The notes under the pieces: generated by a model
Told to the model about the DNA's origin: nothing
The model's database searches: none
The model's input: the letters and a program-made list of their open reading frames with translations, nothing else
Part shown: positions 23,369-33,702 of the stretch, piece by piece
How the letters are laid out: each line of letters opens with the position of its first letter
Numbering within the stretch: position 1 is the stretch's first letter
Position numbers and translations under genes: made by a program
Assembly: GCA_032622095.1 (NCBI GenBank)
Contig: CP136065.1
Coordinates: 42,879,503 to 42,943,502, forward strand
Source of the DNA: Siphonodentalium dalli
Lineage: Eukaryota > Mollusca > Scaphopoda > Gadilida > Siphonodentaliidae
Direction of reading: 5' to 3'
Length of the DNA stretch: 64,000 nt

Positions 23369-23977
23369 CATGGGCCTGTACTATAGATTTACAATTGCCG
23401 TGTTTGAACACGTGTACAAGGTTATGTGGGGCACACAGAATGTGTCGATTACCTTAGACCTCCACTCTTATTCTTACAGTGAAAAGGCGACTTCTTGCAA
23501 CGCCTCGTTTACATGCATGGTGACCAATAAAATAATAGGTTTACCACATGTGACTTGATTGACCAATGAAAAAAAATATTCCTCGGAGACACTCATTGAT
23601 ATGTTATCGCTAGTGCATGGGTAATCCGTGTTCAATTGTATTAGTGGTAATCGGTATCCTTTAAATAATCGCTCAGTGAGTACGCCGCAACCGTTCGTGC
23701 ATTGTGTTATATGTCATCAATGGTTATCGTCTGTTCCAACAATTCAAGTTTTAAGATGTATTTCAATTTCTAGTTGGGTTGTCATGCAAAATCGCTGGAG
23801 TATTATATTGAATACCATTCTGATCAAACCCAATCACCCATCGGTAATGAGTACACGGGTATAATCTACTCTATTACAATACAGTGGTCTATTGCACTTC
23901 ACGCCTCCTGTGTACCTCACATAACCTTGTACACCTGTTCAAACACGGCAATTGTAAATCTATAGTACAGGCCCCTG
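23369..23977. mobile_element. Non-autonomous element with ~65-bp terminal inverted repeats
   Basis: GGGCCTGTACTATAGATTTA at 23372 extends rightward for about 65 bp and is matched in reverse complement by the stretch ending GTACAGGCCCC at 23965-23975. The arms share TTGCCGTGTTTGAACA and AAGGTTATGTG. Outermost bases read CATGGGCCTG and CAGGGGCCTG, reminiscent of hAT ends. The eight bases outside the two ends (TCCGCCAC and GACGCACA) do not match, so no target duplication survives. The interior (about 480 bp) has no transposase frame. Confidence 0.75.
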
Positions 23978-23987
23978 GACGCACATG

Positions 23988-24110
23988 CGACCTGGGGTCA
24001 ATACTATGAACAATTTTATACCTGTAAATACAAATTGTATTTATTAATTTGTAATTACAAATTTGTGTTAACTACCACAGTGGTTTCATAGTACAGGGAA
24101 AATTTAGCCG
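23988..24110. repeat. Short repeat with CAATACTATGAA / TTCATAGTAC ends
   Basis: GGGGTCAATACTATGAAC at about 23996 and GGTTTCATAGTACAGGG near 24084 face each other around AATTTGTAATTACAAATTTG words. Similar ends recur at 28160-28346. Confidence 0.4.
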
Positions 24111-24866
24111 TATTATTGTAATACCTTAGACTGGGCGAGAGGTGAAACCCCTAAAAGGCAGCTGTAAAACTTAGAAAAAACTAACTCCCCACTCTGCTCC
24201 CATGCACATGTTATCAGTGTTATCTGAATACCAGTTCAAATTAGACGGACATGTATATAGAGCTAAAATAACTGACAACAATTTATATGGGGAAGTTACA
24301 ATGCGTGCTATCATATTGTGATTAGTGATAACGCCGGTACTATGAAACGATGAGCTAACAAAATCTCGCAAATTTCACAAAGATCTACTGTTGATTATTG
24401 TAGATTGCTTACGGACAAACCTTTGCCTGTGAGTGATTAACAATATATTGAATCACGGCGGGCCAAAGTTACAAAAGAAATAACCAATCATAAGTTGAGA
24501 GGTGAACGCTTATCAGAGCTATCCAATCGGTTCACGGATTGCTAAGTTGATGACCACTTGTCTGCGCAAGTTAACAATTAAACGGTTCGTTTGTAGTGTG
24601 TGTATGTAAGTACAAGTCAGTGTAATACCGAGTACTACAAAAATTTTGGTATCATTGTTTTTACAAATTACAAATTTACAACCATTCAGTTTGTGAAAAT
24701 AAAATATTATTTTGATGGTATAGCATTATATATATTGTGACCATCCTATTATTTCAAACTGATCCGCTACTCTTATCATAACACATCGAGGCAGTAACGT
24801 GGCTCCATGTTATCGGGAGGGATGTATCGAAGCAGGGACGTGCTAATGGTCTCGGTTATAGGAGTG

Positions 24867-25156
24867 GTGCGGTAGAGTGCCAGTCGGTAGAATGACAGGT
24901 GCACTACACCGTTACATGCCGTCCAGCGCTGACGAAGCTGGTTCTAACCCCGTCATATGGAGGGTGACCGGAATCATGTATCTGGGCAAGTTTGTCAGTT
25001 GCTTTCCGGTGGTCGGTGGTTTCTACACGCAGTGGGACGATTTCTCGGTGAAATCGAGCCTCTGCGTGGTCTTTCCTCCACCCGTAAAATTGACAACGTC
25101 GAGGGTGGCATAGCGGCTAGAACGTCGATAAACCCTAATAAACCAAAACCAAACCA
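24867..25156 (+). mobile_element. Complete tRNA-derived SINE with 9-bp target-site duplication
   Basis: The body is flanked by ATAGGAGTG at 24858-24866 and 25157-25165, a clear target-site duplication. Near the 5' end, GGTTCTAACCCC (24940-24951) fits an RNA polymerase III B box, and an A-box-like TAGAGTGCCAGTCGG lies near 24872. The middle has TTTCCTCCACCCGTAAAATT, which resembles the conserved central domain of lophotrochozoan SINEs as I recall it (Nin-DC type; unverified). The 3' end is an A/C-rich tail (AAACCAAAACCAAACCA). It encodes no protein and would have depended on a LINE for movement. Several open frames across it are chance. Confidence 0.82.
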
Positions 25157-25384
25157 ATAGGAGTGTCATTTTATAATTTCAAACTGCTCCGATATCTTAT
25201 AATATATCTAGATAGGGACGTGGTTATATGGGCTCAGTTTGGCGACGGGGTGTCCATCCTATAATTTCCATATGCACCCTTTGGACAAAATGGCAGCGCA
25301 AAATGTCTATAAATTCCACATAACGATGGAATCGTATATCAAGAGGAAAGTATTTTAATTTTTCTACGCTGATAACAAAACTTA

Positions 25385-25650
25385 GTCAATATGACTAACA
25401 TATATTAGTCAAACGTTTTTCCTCAGGATGACTGACTTAGTTCAACCAACATGCATGACTGAGGCATAACATTAATCAAAATTACTAGGGTGATGTTAGT
25501 CATAACGACTAAGCAATGGGGACTTTTCTTAGTCAATTGGAAGGCGTAAATTAAAGTTGCTGAATTATGTGCAAATAATTCCAATAATTGACCAAAGTTA
25601 CTCAAAACGTTTGTGACTAACACTAAGTTAGTCATATTTAGTCAATATGT
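25385..25650. repeat. Cluster of TTAGTCA / TGACTAA words with inverted ends
   Basis: The heptamer TTAGTCA or its complement TGACTAA, with near variants, occurs around ten times in 265 bp. The outer pair forms an inverted repeat: CTTAGTCAATATGACTAA near 25382 and TTAGTCATATTTAGTCAAT near 25628. TGACTAA resembles an AP-1 half-consensus, but the spacing is irregular and the inverted ends suggest a small inverted-repeat element. Confidence 0.6.
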
Positions 25651-26460
25651 CCATTCCAAGGGGCGGGGGGTGCACAACTTACTGTTACAGCTTGAAAATC
25701 AGAAGCCAACCGGGGTAAACAATTTTATAATTGTTTATAATTGAGGGGTGGGGATACAGTTGGATATCGACGTTTCGAAAAAAAAGAGAGCATCTTGCCA
25801 CGTCACTGCATTTATGCTCTAGTCATTTATGAAAACTGTGCTTGCATCTTCGTATTCGTGTCCTTTACCGTGACCAAATGCATTCGCGTCGACGATTGAA
25901 ACTCAAAGGATAATCCGCAATGCATTCTTGAGCGAAAAATCATACTCACATTGGGAACACGCGTCATTTTTATCCATTCTTGGATATATCATTGATTATG
26001 GTAAATACATGTTACATGCTAATGTTGGATATAATCCGCAAGTATCACTCACTAACTTTTGTCAAAGATGTTGTGACTCATACGATTTGGCGGCAACTCG
26101 CCCCATCCTATTCTGAACAGCTGTAGTGTGCCAGGCATCGTGTTCCCAAGACCACTATCGCCATGTCCCTGTTTATGAGATTTCCATTGATAACACATTT
26201 TTATAAGGGGTCGCTACATCCCTACGAATCAGATGGTTATATGCTCTGGTTTAAGGATGTGAAAATCGACAATTTATGTTTGACACCCTATATAGACATT
26301 CTAGACAAGTTCTTAACGTTGTAACTTTCAATAAATTGGGTAATTTCAGTAGTTACAAGGAACACATACTGCTACATCACATCCAAGCTGACACCCCATA
26401 AGGTTTGACAATTTCTAAATATAGGCCATTTCAATCCAAACTTTTGACCAAAGGAGGTAA

Positions 26461-27546
26461 ATAGAAGAAGTTAATGCGTCAAAAACAAAAGTTGTGATTT
26501 TCTGTAAAAGATTACCTAAGATTGTACCGACGTTTATATTCAACGGTAAACCTTTGGAAACGGTAAAGGAATTTGTGTATCTGGGTGTGAATTTTTTCTT
26601 TAATGGAAGATTTTGTAGATCTATTAAGAAAACGTGCAAACTTGGCACGAAGGCGATGTATGCACTGTTGAATAAAGTAAGGAAATTAGAACTACCTGTG
26701 GATATCATGCTTCATCTTTTTGATACGATATTATTATATGGCAGTGAAGTTTGGGGGTTTGAACCCTGTAAATCAATCGAAAGTGTACATCTCAAATTCT
26801 GCAAGATAATCATGGGTATGAAAGAAAGTACACCAAACTATATGGTATACGGAGAATTAGGTCGCCATCCTTTAATAATTGAAATAAAATGTAGAATATT
26901 AACGTATTGGTCGAAATTAATGTCGAATGAGGGCTCGATTATCGCCAAAAATATGTGTACATTAATACTGACCATTTATCGAAATCAGCCTAGCAGTGGA
27001 GACCTCAAATGTCTCCGGTTTATAGAGCAGACATTCCAAGATACTGGAAAGAATTCCATGTTCATGAGCAGAAGGGATCTAACACACTCGGATATAAAAC
27101 GAATAAAGGTCATACTTATTGATCAGTTTAACCAGGAATGGTTGGGAAATGTAGCCACATCATCAATGGTTGGTTTCTATGGTGCTATTTCTGTACGTCC
27201 GGAGATCAGAAGATATCTAACTGAACTTCCATGGTATTTAGCCGAATGCATTGTTAAGATTAGGACATCAAATCATCGATTACCAATTGAAAGTGGACGG
27301 TGGAAAAAATCAAAACGGAATGACAGAGTTTGTACATTATGTAATGACGGAATAGGAGATGAATACCACTTTGTAATTACATGTTCACACCTTAATGATA
27401 TCCGAATCAAATATATCCCGGAATATTACTGGAAATATCACAGCGAAGAAAAGTTTTATAGACTTCTGTCGATTGAAAACATTAGTATATTGCGGAGATT
27501 ATCATTATATCTTAAGTGTGCATTTAAGGAACTGCCCAAACTCTGA
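26461..27546 (+). CDS. C-terminal part of a non-LTR retrotransposon ORF2 (RT end, zinc knuckle)
   Basis: The frame is open from 26461, after a TAA at 26458-26460, for about 361 codons; the usual start call at GTG 26494 is arbitrary. It begins IEEVNASKTKVVIFC, the region just after the YADD box of LINE reverse transcriptases. It continues with FVYLGVNF, ILLYGSEVWGF, VHLKFCKIIMG, NYMVYGELGRHPL and NHRLPIESGRW. Near the end is a CTLC...H....C zinc-knuckle-like motif (CTLCNDGIGDEYHFVITC). All are signatures of CR1/jockey-superfamily ORF2 C-termini in aquatic invertebrates. The endonuclease domain and the catalytic palm, including YADD, are missing, so the product cannot reverse transcribe. Confidence 0.9.
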   Translation: MEEVNASKTKVVIFCKRLPKIVPTFIFNGKPLETVKEFVYLGVNFFFNGRFCRSIKKTCKLGTKAMYALLNKVRKLELPVDIMLHLFDTILLYGSEVWGFEPCKSIESVHLKFCKIIMGMKESTPNYMVYGELGRHPLIIEIKCRILTYWSKLMSNEGSIIAKNMCTLILTIYRNQPSSGDLKCLRFIEQTFQDTGKNSMFMSRRDLTHSDIKRIKVILIDQFNQEWLGNVATSSMVGFYGAISVRPEIRRYLTELPWYLAECIVKIRTSNHRLPIESGRWKKSKRNDRVCTLCNDGIGDEYHFVITCSHLNDIRIKYIPEYYWKYHSEEKFYRLLSIENISILRRLSLYLKCAFKELPKL

Positions 27547-27843
27547 AACACCGAAGAACCCACCCGCCTGGGCAAAAACTCCCCATTTCAAAACACATCC
27601 CATTTGTTGAGACCGGGGGTAAATATAACTGCTGTTCCCCCTGCATTATTCGATGTGGGTTGAAAAATGGGAATTGGCGTGCCTTCACCCAGCGGGATTA
27701 ATATATATAAATATTATATGGTATTATGACTGTGGCATATAGATTATAGCCAATATATAGTTTCCTGCTATTGTACATATATGTATATATATTTGCATGT
27801 TCTGTGTTCAATCATAGCTTTGCAATAAACTGATTGATTGAAA
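26461..27843 (+). mobile_element. 5'-truncated CR1/jockey-type LINE
   Basis: The element begins abruptly within the reverse-transcriptase coding region, continues through the end of the ORF (27546), and has a ~280-bp 3' untranslated region. AATAAA sits at 27824-27829, and the terminus is TGATTGATTGAAA, a short tandem tail of the kind CR1/L2-like elements carry instead of poly(A). 5' truncation is usual for target-primed reverse transcription. The ORF that remains is uninterrupted, so insertion may be fairly recent. Confidence 0.85.
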
Positions 27844-28159
27844 TATGCAAATGTTGGTCTAAAACAAAACATACCCCCTAATAAATTGTTGGAAAAAACA
27901 AAATAACAGAACAAGTTCAACCTATTCCAATTCATGTTGTTTCAGGTATCAAATTTCCAGCTGTTGAATGTGTTGATAAAATGTTTGGAGCGAGAAACAT
28001 AACCCAACCCCCTTGTCGCGACGTCCCTGTGGGTTGTACTTGAAATTTCCAGCTGACAAAATGTTTTCCCGAGGGGGTGAATCGACCCCTTGTCGCCACG
28101 TCCCTGCGTATCATAGATATATATATTATCCGTGTTAAGGGTGCGAAAACTGAAAAAAT

Positions 28160-28346
28160 ATGTTTCATAGTACTCGAACATTCTTTGTGATTGGAGATAT
28201 TTGTAAATACAAAGAACACGTACTATTTGTGATTTATGTTTGTAATCGTAGGTTCATAGTATTGGCGGAATGATAAATTGTTATTTCTTACAAACAATTG
28301 TAGATTCTTACAAAGAAAAAGTTTCATAGTATTGACCCCTGGTTCT
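28160..28346 (-). repeat. Repeat with TTCATAGTATTG ends, related to 23988-24110
   Basis: TTCATAGTACTCGAACATTC, GGTTCATAGTATTGGCGG and TTTCATAGTATTGACCCC follow each other at about 28165, 28249 and 28322. The last is the reverse complement of the end at 23996. This looks like clustered or nested ends of one short element family. Confidence 0.45.
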
Positions 28347-28800
28347 ATTTGTGTTTTGTGGATGACTTTGCATGAACAGCTTTAATGCCATTGACATGTG
28401 TTAATATATGTTATGTGGCACGCATATGAGTCCGACCACAACATTGAATGTTTAACACTAGTCCGTAAATATCGCGTCCAATGTCTTACACAGAACATTG
28501 GATATCGCGTTGCCATCCCTATACCAGCGGTATGTTGGACACACGTAGCATTATTCGCACTTTTTTGACAGATGCGCTATATTGTCAACTTCCTTTTAAA
28601 AGTTAGATATGTTTGCTTTTGGTAGCGAACTCATTGAAAGCGTGAGGTGCCAGTTATAAAATTCAAACACAGTGGGGGTCAACTTTCCCAGAGTTAGAAC
28701 ATTCTGATATGGTCTGGTTCAAGGGTGTGTAAATGGAAAGTATTCGGTGGGGAACCACTCCCTCCCGGACAAAAATCACCCACATCCCATTATTGTCCCC
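28347..28800. other. Unassigned DNA
   Basis: No coding frame or repeat is recognised. Confidence 0.4.
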
Positions 28801-29240
28801 CCGAAAATTTTATTTTTGGGGGACTATTTAATCAGCCCCGTCCGTCCGTGCGTCCGTGTGTCCGTCTAGCCGTGCGTCCGCCCGTCCGCCCGGAGTTATA
28901 ACTCCAGTAATGATCATCCGATTTGAAACTTGGTATGTAGGTGTCTCAACCAAGAACACAGGTGCTCTGCAATTCTGGGTTTGATCCGATGTTCTTTTAT
29001 GGAGTTATTTTCCTTTTTTCAACTTTTGTTTTACTTAGAAAATTTCTCACTTTTTCGGTTTCCGGATGATATCTCAATTTTAGATCCTTTAATTGCAAAT
29101 ACCGTTGGTATGTGGTTTCCGGATGAAAACTCAAGTTTGGACTGTTCAATTTGGAAATTATTTTGTGGGTCTTTCATATCAAAATACAGGTCAAGTTCGA
29201 ATTTGAGTTTGAGTCAATGATTTTTCCCAGAGTTATGGGC
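28801..29240 (+). repeat. Dispersed repeat with (CCGT)n microsatellite head
   Basis: CCCCGTCCGTCCGTGCGTCC at about 28837 runs for ~60 bp, then GGAGTTATAACTCC (a 14-bp palindrome, 28891-28904) and AATGATCATCCGATTTGAAA follow. Two later segments, near 29061 and 29119, repeat TTTCCGGATGA...CTCAA. The CCGT head followed by an 'AACTCC' block is a familiar dispersed repeat style in marine invertebrates (recollection). Confidence 0.55.
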
Positions 29241-29879
29241 CTTTCGACTTTGAAAATCTTTTTTTTATAATTTTCTGTATGAGGGTACCTTCATGGTGTA
29301 ATCAACTCCTCCTACAGTTTTTATCGTAGATATTTGAAACTTCAGGGTATTGTTACCCACATATTGAGATGTGCAACATGTATATAGATGACGGAACAAA
29401 TATTTTTTTACGGAATTATTAACGCTTTCGAATATTTCAACATTTTAAAAAAATTCTTTAACAAAGCGGCATCGACTTGCCACGTTGTCGGGGGACACTG
29501 TGGTCGGCCGACCTTTTATTTTTAAATATAGTTTTCTGATAACGCTTCTGCCGTAAATGTAACAAAAATCAATCACATTAAAAGTAAACATTGGATTGTG
29601 AAGAAGGCCGTTTGGATGACCCATCAACCCATCATAATATAACTAAATATACATAATTTATATATAAAAAAAGCTTGGATAAAACCATATGCGCTTTAAT
29701 GTCGATCGTATCGCAATAATATCACAACCAGCCATCGATAACTTGCATTCACGTCATTGCAAGAATGTTGTATCTCCAGCATCACACCTCTTAAGATGCT
29801 ACATATCTCATAACATGCGTTTAAACAAGCATATTTAGTTGACTAAACATTTGCGAAGACAAAATTTCGCGGCGATTCC

Positions 29880-30153
29880 AACGATACCAATATCTCATTT
29901 TCCCACCAAAATGGACTTACGACATTATAGTTGGTGGTGATCGGCGACTAATTAAATTCTTATAAAATTTAGACCCCCCTCATCTTACACCGAAACGGCA
30001 CCGATTTAGCGTATTTAAATCACACAATTATCGTATCATGGAGAAGAATGTGAATCAATTTGGTGGAAATCGGCGCTAAGTATATTTTTATTAATTTGGG
30101 TACCCCTCCCCCTTCCGTACACGCCTGACTCGAACGGTGCCTCTTTATCATAT
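29880..30153. repeat. Fragments of the GATACGAC and CGGCGC repeat families
   Basis: TGGACTTACGACATTATAG (29912) is a dispersed unit of the 20-kb motif region. GGTGGAAATCGGCGCTAAGT (about 30061) begins the family repeated at 31190-31740. Confidence 0.5.
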
Positions 30154-30614
30154 TTAACTCTTTCAGTGCCAGGTGCCGATCTCATCGGCCCTAATTTACG
30201 GTCTGTAAAATCGGCCATAAAATTTTTTTTGAGATTGTTTTTGGGTTGCATTTTTTTGGGGCAAGCTTAAGCATGGTATAGCGAATTTAAAAACGGGATA
30301 AAACCGTAGGGGCATGTTATAATTCAAAACTATCACCAAGTATTCATAGTAATAATTTTGATGCCTATGAAAAACGTAAGATTCCCTGGCACTAAACCTA
30401 CAAAATAAGTCTGGCACTGAAAGAGTTAAAGAATATAAGAAAAGATTATTAAAATTGTAAAAAATAATAACAAATAATGAAAACAAATTGTTAGGCCAAT
30501 GCATTCTCTTATATATGCGAGGCGACCTATTGTCGACTCGCATATATAAGAGAATGCATTGGCACAGGGTATATGGGTTGATACAAAAATCGGACCTGGC
30601 ACTGAAAGGGTTAA
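30154..30614. mobile_element. Compound TTAA-bounded MITE with an embedded hairpin
   Basis: TTAACTCTTTCAGTGCCAGG starts at 30154. Two different complementary ends follow: CTGGCACTGAAAGAGTTAA ending at 30430 and CTGGCACTGAAAGGGTTAA ending at 30614. Either end can pair with the left terminus, so this is a nested or duplicated element. The 30431-30614 part contains a hairpin (about 30495-30563) that is the same sequence as in the family at 18321, 42776 and 47584, though the outer ends differ. A decayed inverted copy of the left part lies at 17060-17286. No coding capacity is seen. Confidence 0.8.
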
Positions 30615-30699
30615 ACCACACCAATAGAGTCCTACTATCATGGATATGAGTATGTATAAGTTTGGAGGAAATCGGCGACAATTTTTTCTGACCATGACA

Positions 30700-31740
30700 A
30701 GAACAGCGTCACTTTAGAAAATTCTAACCCACACACTTATCTTCCTCGTAAATAGTTACCCCTGTTAGACTTCTTTGTTCCCATCTGAATTTATACAGAA
30801 CACACAGACAGACATACATTCGCAAATATAGATATAGATGGGTTGCTAAATTGTTGTTATCTTAATCTATTCGAAAGAATAAGCCGAATATTAACTTGTT
30901 TTTTCCCTGAATTCAGGCGCCGCGAATTCGGAAAATTAAACAACGTTCATGCTCACCGATGCAAGAACATCTGGACTAATGAATACGCAGTCCGTGGCGA
31001 CATCCATCTGATATATGTCTCATCGTGTACGGTGAGACATGTATCAGATGGATGGTGTGGTGGCAATCGGCGACTAAACCCATTCTTATCAGATTTAGTA
31101 TCCATCCCCCAAAATCTTTCATCCAAACGACAGCAATTTGGCTTCTTTAATTCACACAATTATATTCTTTGCATCACGGAGAAGCATATATATCAATTTG
31201 GTGGAAATTTGTAAATTTTGGTGCCCCTCTCCCATTCCTTGCATCCCTGACTCGAACGGCGCCACTTTTGACATATGTAAACTAGATCCCTCATATCATG
31301 GGAATTATTATATATAAGTTTCGTGACAATCGGCGACAAACATTTTTTATGCCCCTCCCCCTTTTCTGCCCCTGACAACAACGGCGTCACTTTAGGAAAT
31401 TCTAACAAACACCATTATCTTTCCCGTAAATAGTTACCCCTAGTAGACCCCTTTGGCGCCATTTAGATGGTCCCTCGGCGCTAAAATTAGTTTGATCAAT
31501 GTTGGTGCCCCTCTCCCCTTCCGTGCAACCCTGACTCGAACGGCGCCAATTTTGACAAATTTAAACCACGCCATTATATTCCTTATATTATGGGGATGAT
31601 TATATATAAGTTTCGTGGTAAAATTCTGCCCCTTTTTTGCCCCTGAAAACAAACGGCGTCACTTTAGAAAATTCTAACCCGCACCATTATCTTTTTCGTA
31701 AAAAGTTACCCCTAGTAGACCCCTTTGGTGCCAACACGCC
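30700..31740. repeat. Tandem diverged repeat around CTGACTCGAACGGCGCC
   Basis: CCTGACTCGAACGGCGCCA occurs at about 31245 and 31532, with a variant near 30127. Each is followed by ATTATATATAAGTTTCGTGG at about 31303 and 31591. ACGGCGTCACTTTAG... and GTTACCCCTAGTAGACCCCT blocks recur near 30697, 31383 and 31653. Spacing of corresponding blocks is roughly 280-290 bp. A 47-bp hairpin (31006-31052, CATCCATCTGATATATGTCT and complement) is embedded. No protein is supported. Confidence 0.65.
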
Positions 31741-32540
31741 CCAAACCCAACCTTGAGTCGTTCAGTTATTTCGTGGGAGAATCCAGAGTCAGATTTTTAA
31801 ACCAAAAAAAGTTGCAAGAGCTATGGAAATGTATCGAAGGCCTGTTCGACAATAATGGTCACAGTGTGCCGCAAATATAATTTCTTCTGAGATAAAAGAA
31901 AACGGAGTCAGTGGCACATGACTTTTCAGGATCCTCCAATACTGACATTATTATGACAAGGTTATATCTGCCCAATATACAGAGGATATCTTTCATGTTT
32001 TATAACAGACTCATCGCCTAACATAAACAACTCAAAATCTCACTCTGTTGCATAGCAACATTTCTTTTAAACTGATAATAATTAGCCAGTATATAGCACC
32101 ATGAACAGAGGAGCACCTGGACATTTCTTTTAAACATCTGTATCTTCCTGGAGATATGATAGCCAGGTGTCCTCAAAATCTTAGTCAAATCCACTAGATT
32201 GATTGATACATCTCTATGTAAAACCCAATTGTCGTCTTTTATTTTTGCGAACTAATGCGTTTATGATGTTCATGTTATAACGTCTGAAGTATACGCAGTT
32301 GTAAATAAATTCTTTATTGGTGGGACGGATTAATCGCGATAAACAAAATGACAATCGCTCCGATCCGACAATGTGGGCTACTACTTATATTCCGGGTGTA
32401 AGAATCATGTTTTGTGATGCTATTTGGATATTTAATATATATATAGATATAGATATAGAAGAGAAATGTGCAATGCTTTGAACAAGAGTATCCTCTATTC
32501 CCACCATATATCCACAATATGCAGAGGGTTTCACATCACT
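31741..32540. other. Unassigned DNA, possibly the body of a Helitron-like element
   Basis: It contains a TATATATATAGATATAGATATAG simple run near 32436 and no coding frame. Its right end leads into the terminus at 32541-32573. Confidence 0.3.
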
Positions 32541-32573
32541 TTAACCTGGGCAACGCCGGGTAACCCTGCTAGT
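32541..32573 (+). mobile_element. Helitron-like 3' terminus (GCCGGGT hairpin then CTAGT)
   Basis: CCTGGGCAACGCCGGGTAAC followed by CCTGCTAGT matches my recollection of Helitron 3' ends in invertebrates: a short GC-rich hairpin with an AAC loop (GGCAACGCC) about ten bases before CTAG, then a host T. No matching 5' end is confidently placed, and no Rep/helicase frame is present. Confidence 0.45.
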
Positions 32574-33252
32574 TAATAATAAAAGCCAACCCGGAAAGCA
32601 TTAATATTCGTGCAATGCCACCCAAGACCGTTCAAAAAATGAGGAACCTGGCCAAATAGCCGCATCCCATTTTCGAATATTGGACCGAAGTTGTGCATGG
32701 ACGTCAAATATGGTAATTTTCGTTGCCAAGTCGGTTCTGTGTGTAATCATGGTAGTCACCGGGAACAGTTGCATACTCGACTGGTGCCACCCCGTGGTCG
32801 TCCATAGATAGGGACCCGGCACAATTAATAGTATCAACCATTTTTTATATCAATGGAGCTGAAGTCGTTCATGAAAGTAAAATTAATATGGTATACTCTT
32901 CACTGTGAAACTGGACTGGCATCGCTGTTGCAATATAGATGCGGTAAAGCTGACAACTTACCTAAAATGCAAGAACCGATATGACTCACCGACACATAAC
33001 ACTATACGTGTATATCAATTTACTAGGATATGTATCCCTGTCGCAATAGCAAGTATCATCTTGAACTAAGATGTGTCCGAAGAAATATTGAGATAATTAT
33101 AGGTTTACATCATAGTAGCCTTTGGAACTGGTGTTTGATCCGTAACTCATACTATATGTCCACGGAACCAGCTAATAATTCGCTTCAAACTATCTGTCTT
33201 ATAAATAACAAGACAATTTGTGGTTATTAACGTCGATTTCTCAAAAGTATAT

Positions 33253-33702
33253 ATAGGCCCGATTCGTCATCTCCGGTTTAAACCTGGTCTACGTAAACCT
33301 CTAGGTTTAAACCGCCGTGAGTCAGCAAAATCGTGGTCTAAACCCGCGAACGCAGGTTTAAGTGACGCATTCGTCATCTTTGGTTTAAACCTGGTCCAGC
33401 CAGACCGTTGGGTTAGCAGTAGTGTCTCTGTATCGTCGAGATAATTAATCGTACTTTCCTAATGCGGACGGCCTCGTTTTATTGATTGCGAAAATCAATA
33501 ATTTACGACAGCGACCATATTTTGATTGGAAATTTATAAGCGACAAGCACTCACACCTATACAGCGTGCCGGGATAAGTTTTTGTCAATTTCGATAATTT
33601 GTCGGAGTTTTATAAGCTTAAACCAGCAACTAAACCATCTAATTCGGCGGTCCAGCTAAACCAGCTTTACCGAGGCTAAACATGAGATGACGAATCCGTC
33701 TT
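33253..33702. mobile_element. Inverted-repeat element built from GGTTTAAACCTGG words
   Basis: CGATTCGTCATCTCCGGTTT opens the element near 33255, and ATGAGATGACGAATCCG near 33684 closes it in reverse complement. Inside, GGTTTAAACCTGGTC occurs near 33280 and 33381, with GGTCTAAACC and AGGTTTAAACC variants between. A related fragment lies at 40985-41085 in inverted orientation. No coding frame is present. Confidence 0.6.

Noticed and set aside
24877..25160. Two overlapping frames of 67-78 codons
   Set aside because: They fall in the SINE body and have no protein-like features beyond its composition.
26415..26708. Minus-strand 97-codon frame
   Set aside because: It is antisense to the CR1-like LINE coding frame and has no motif of its own.
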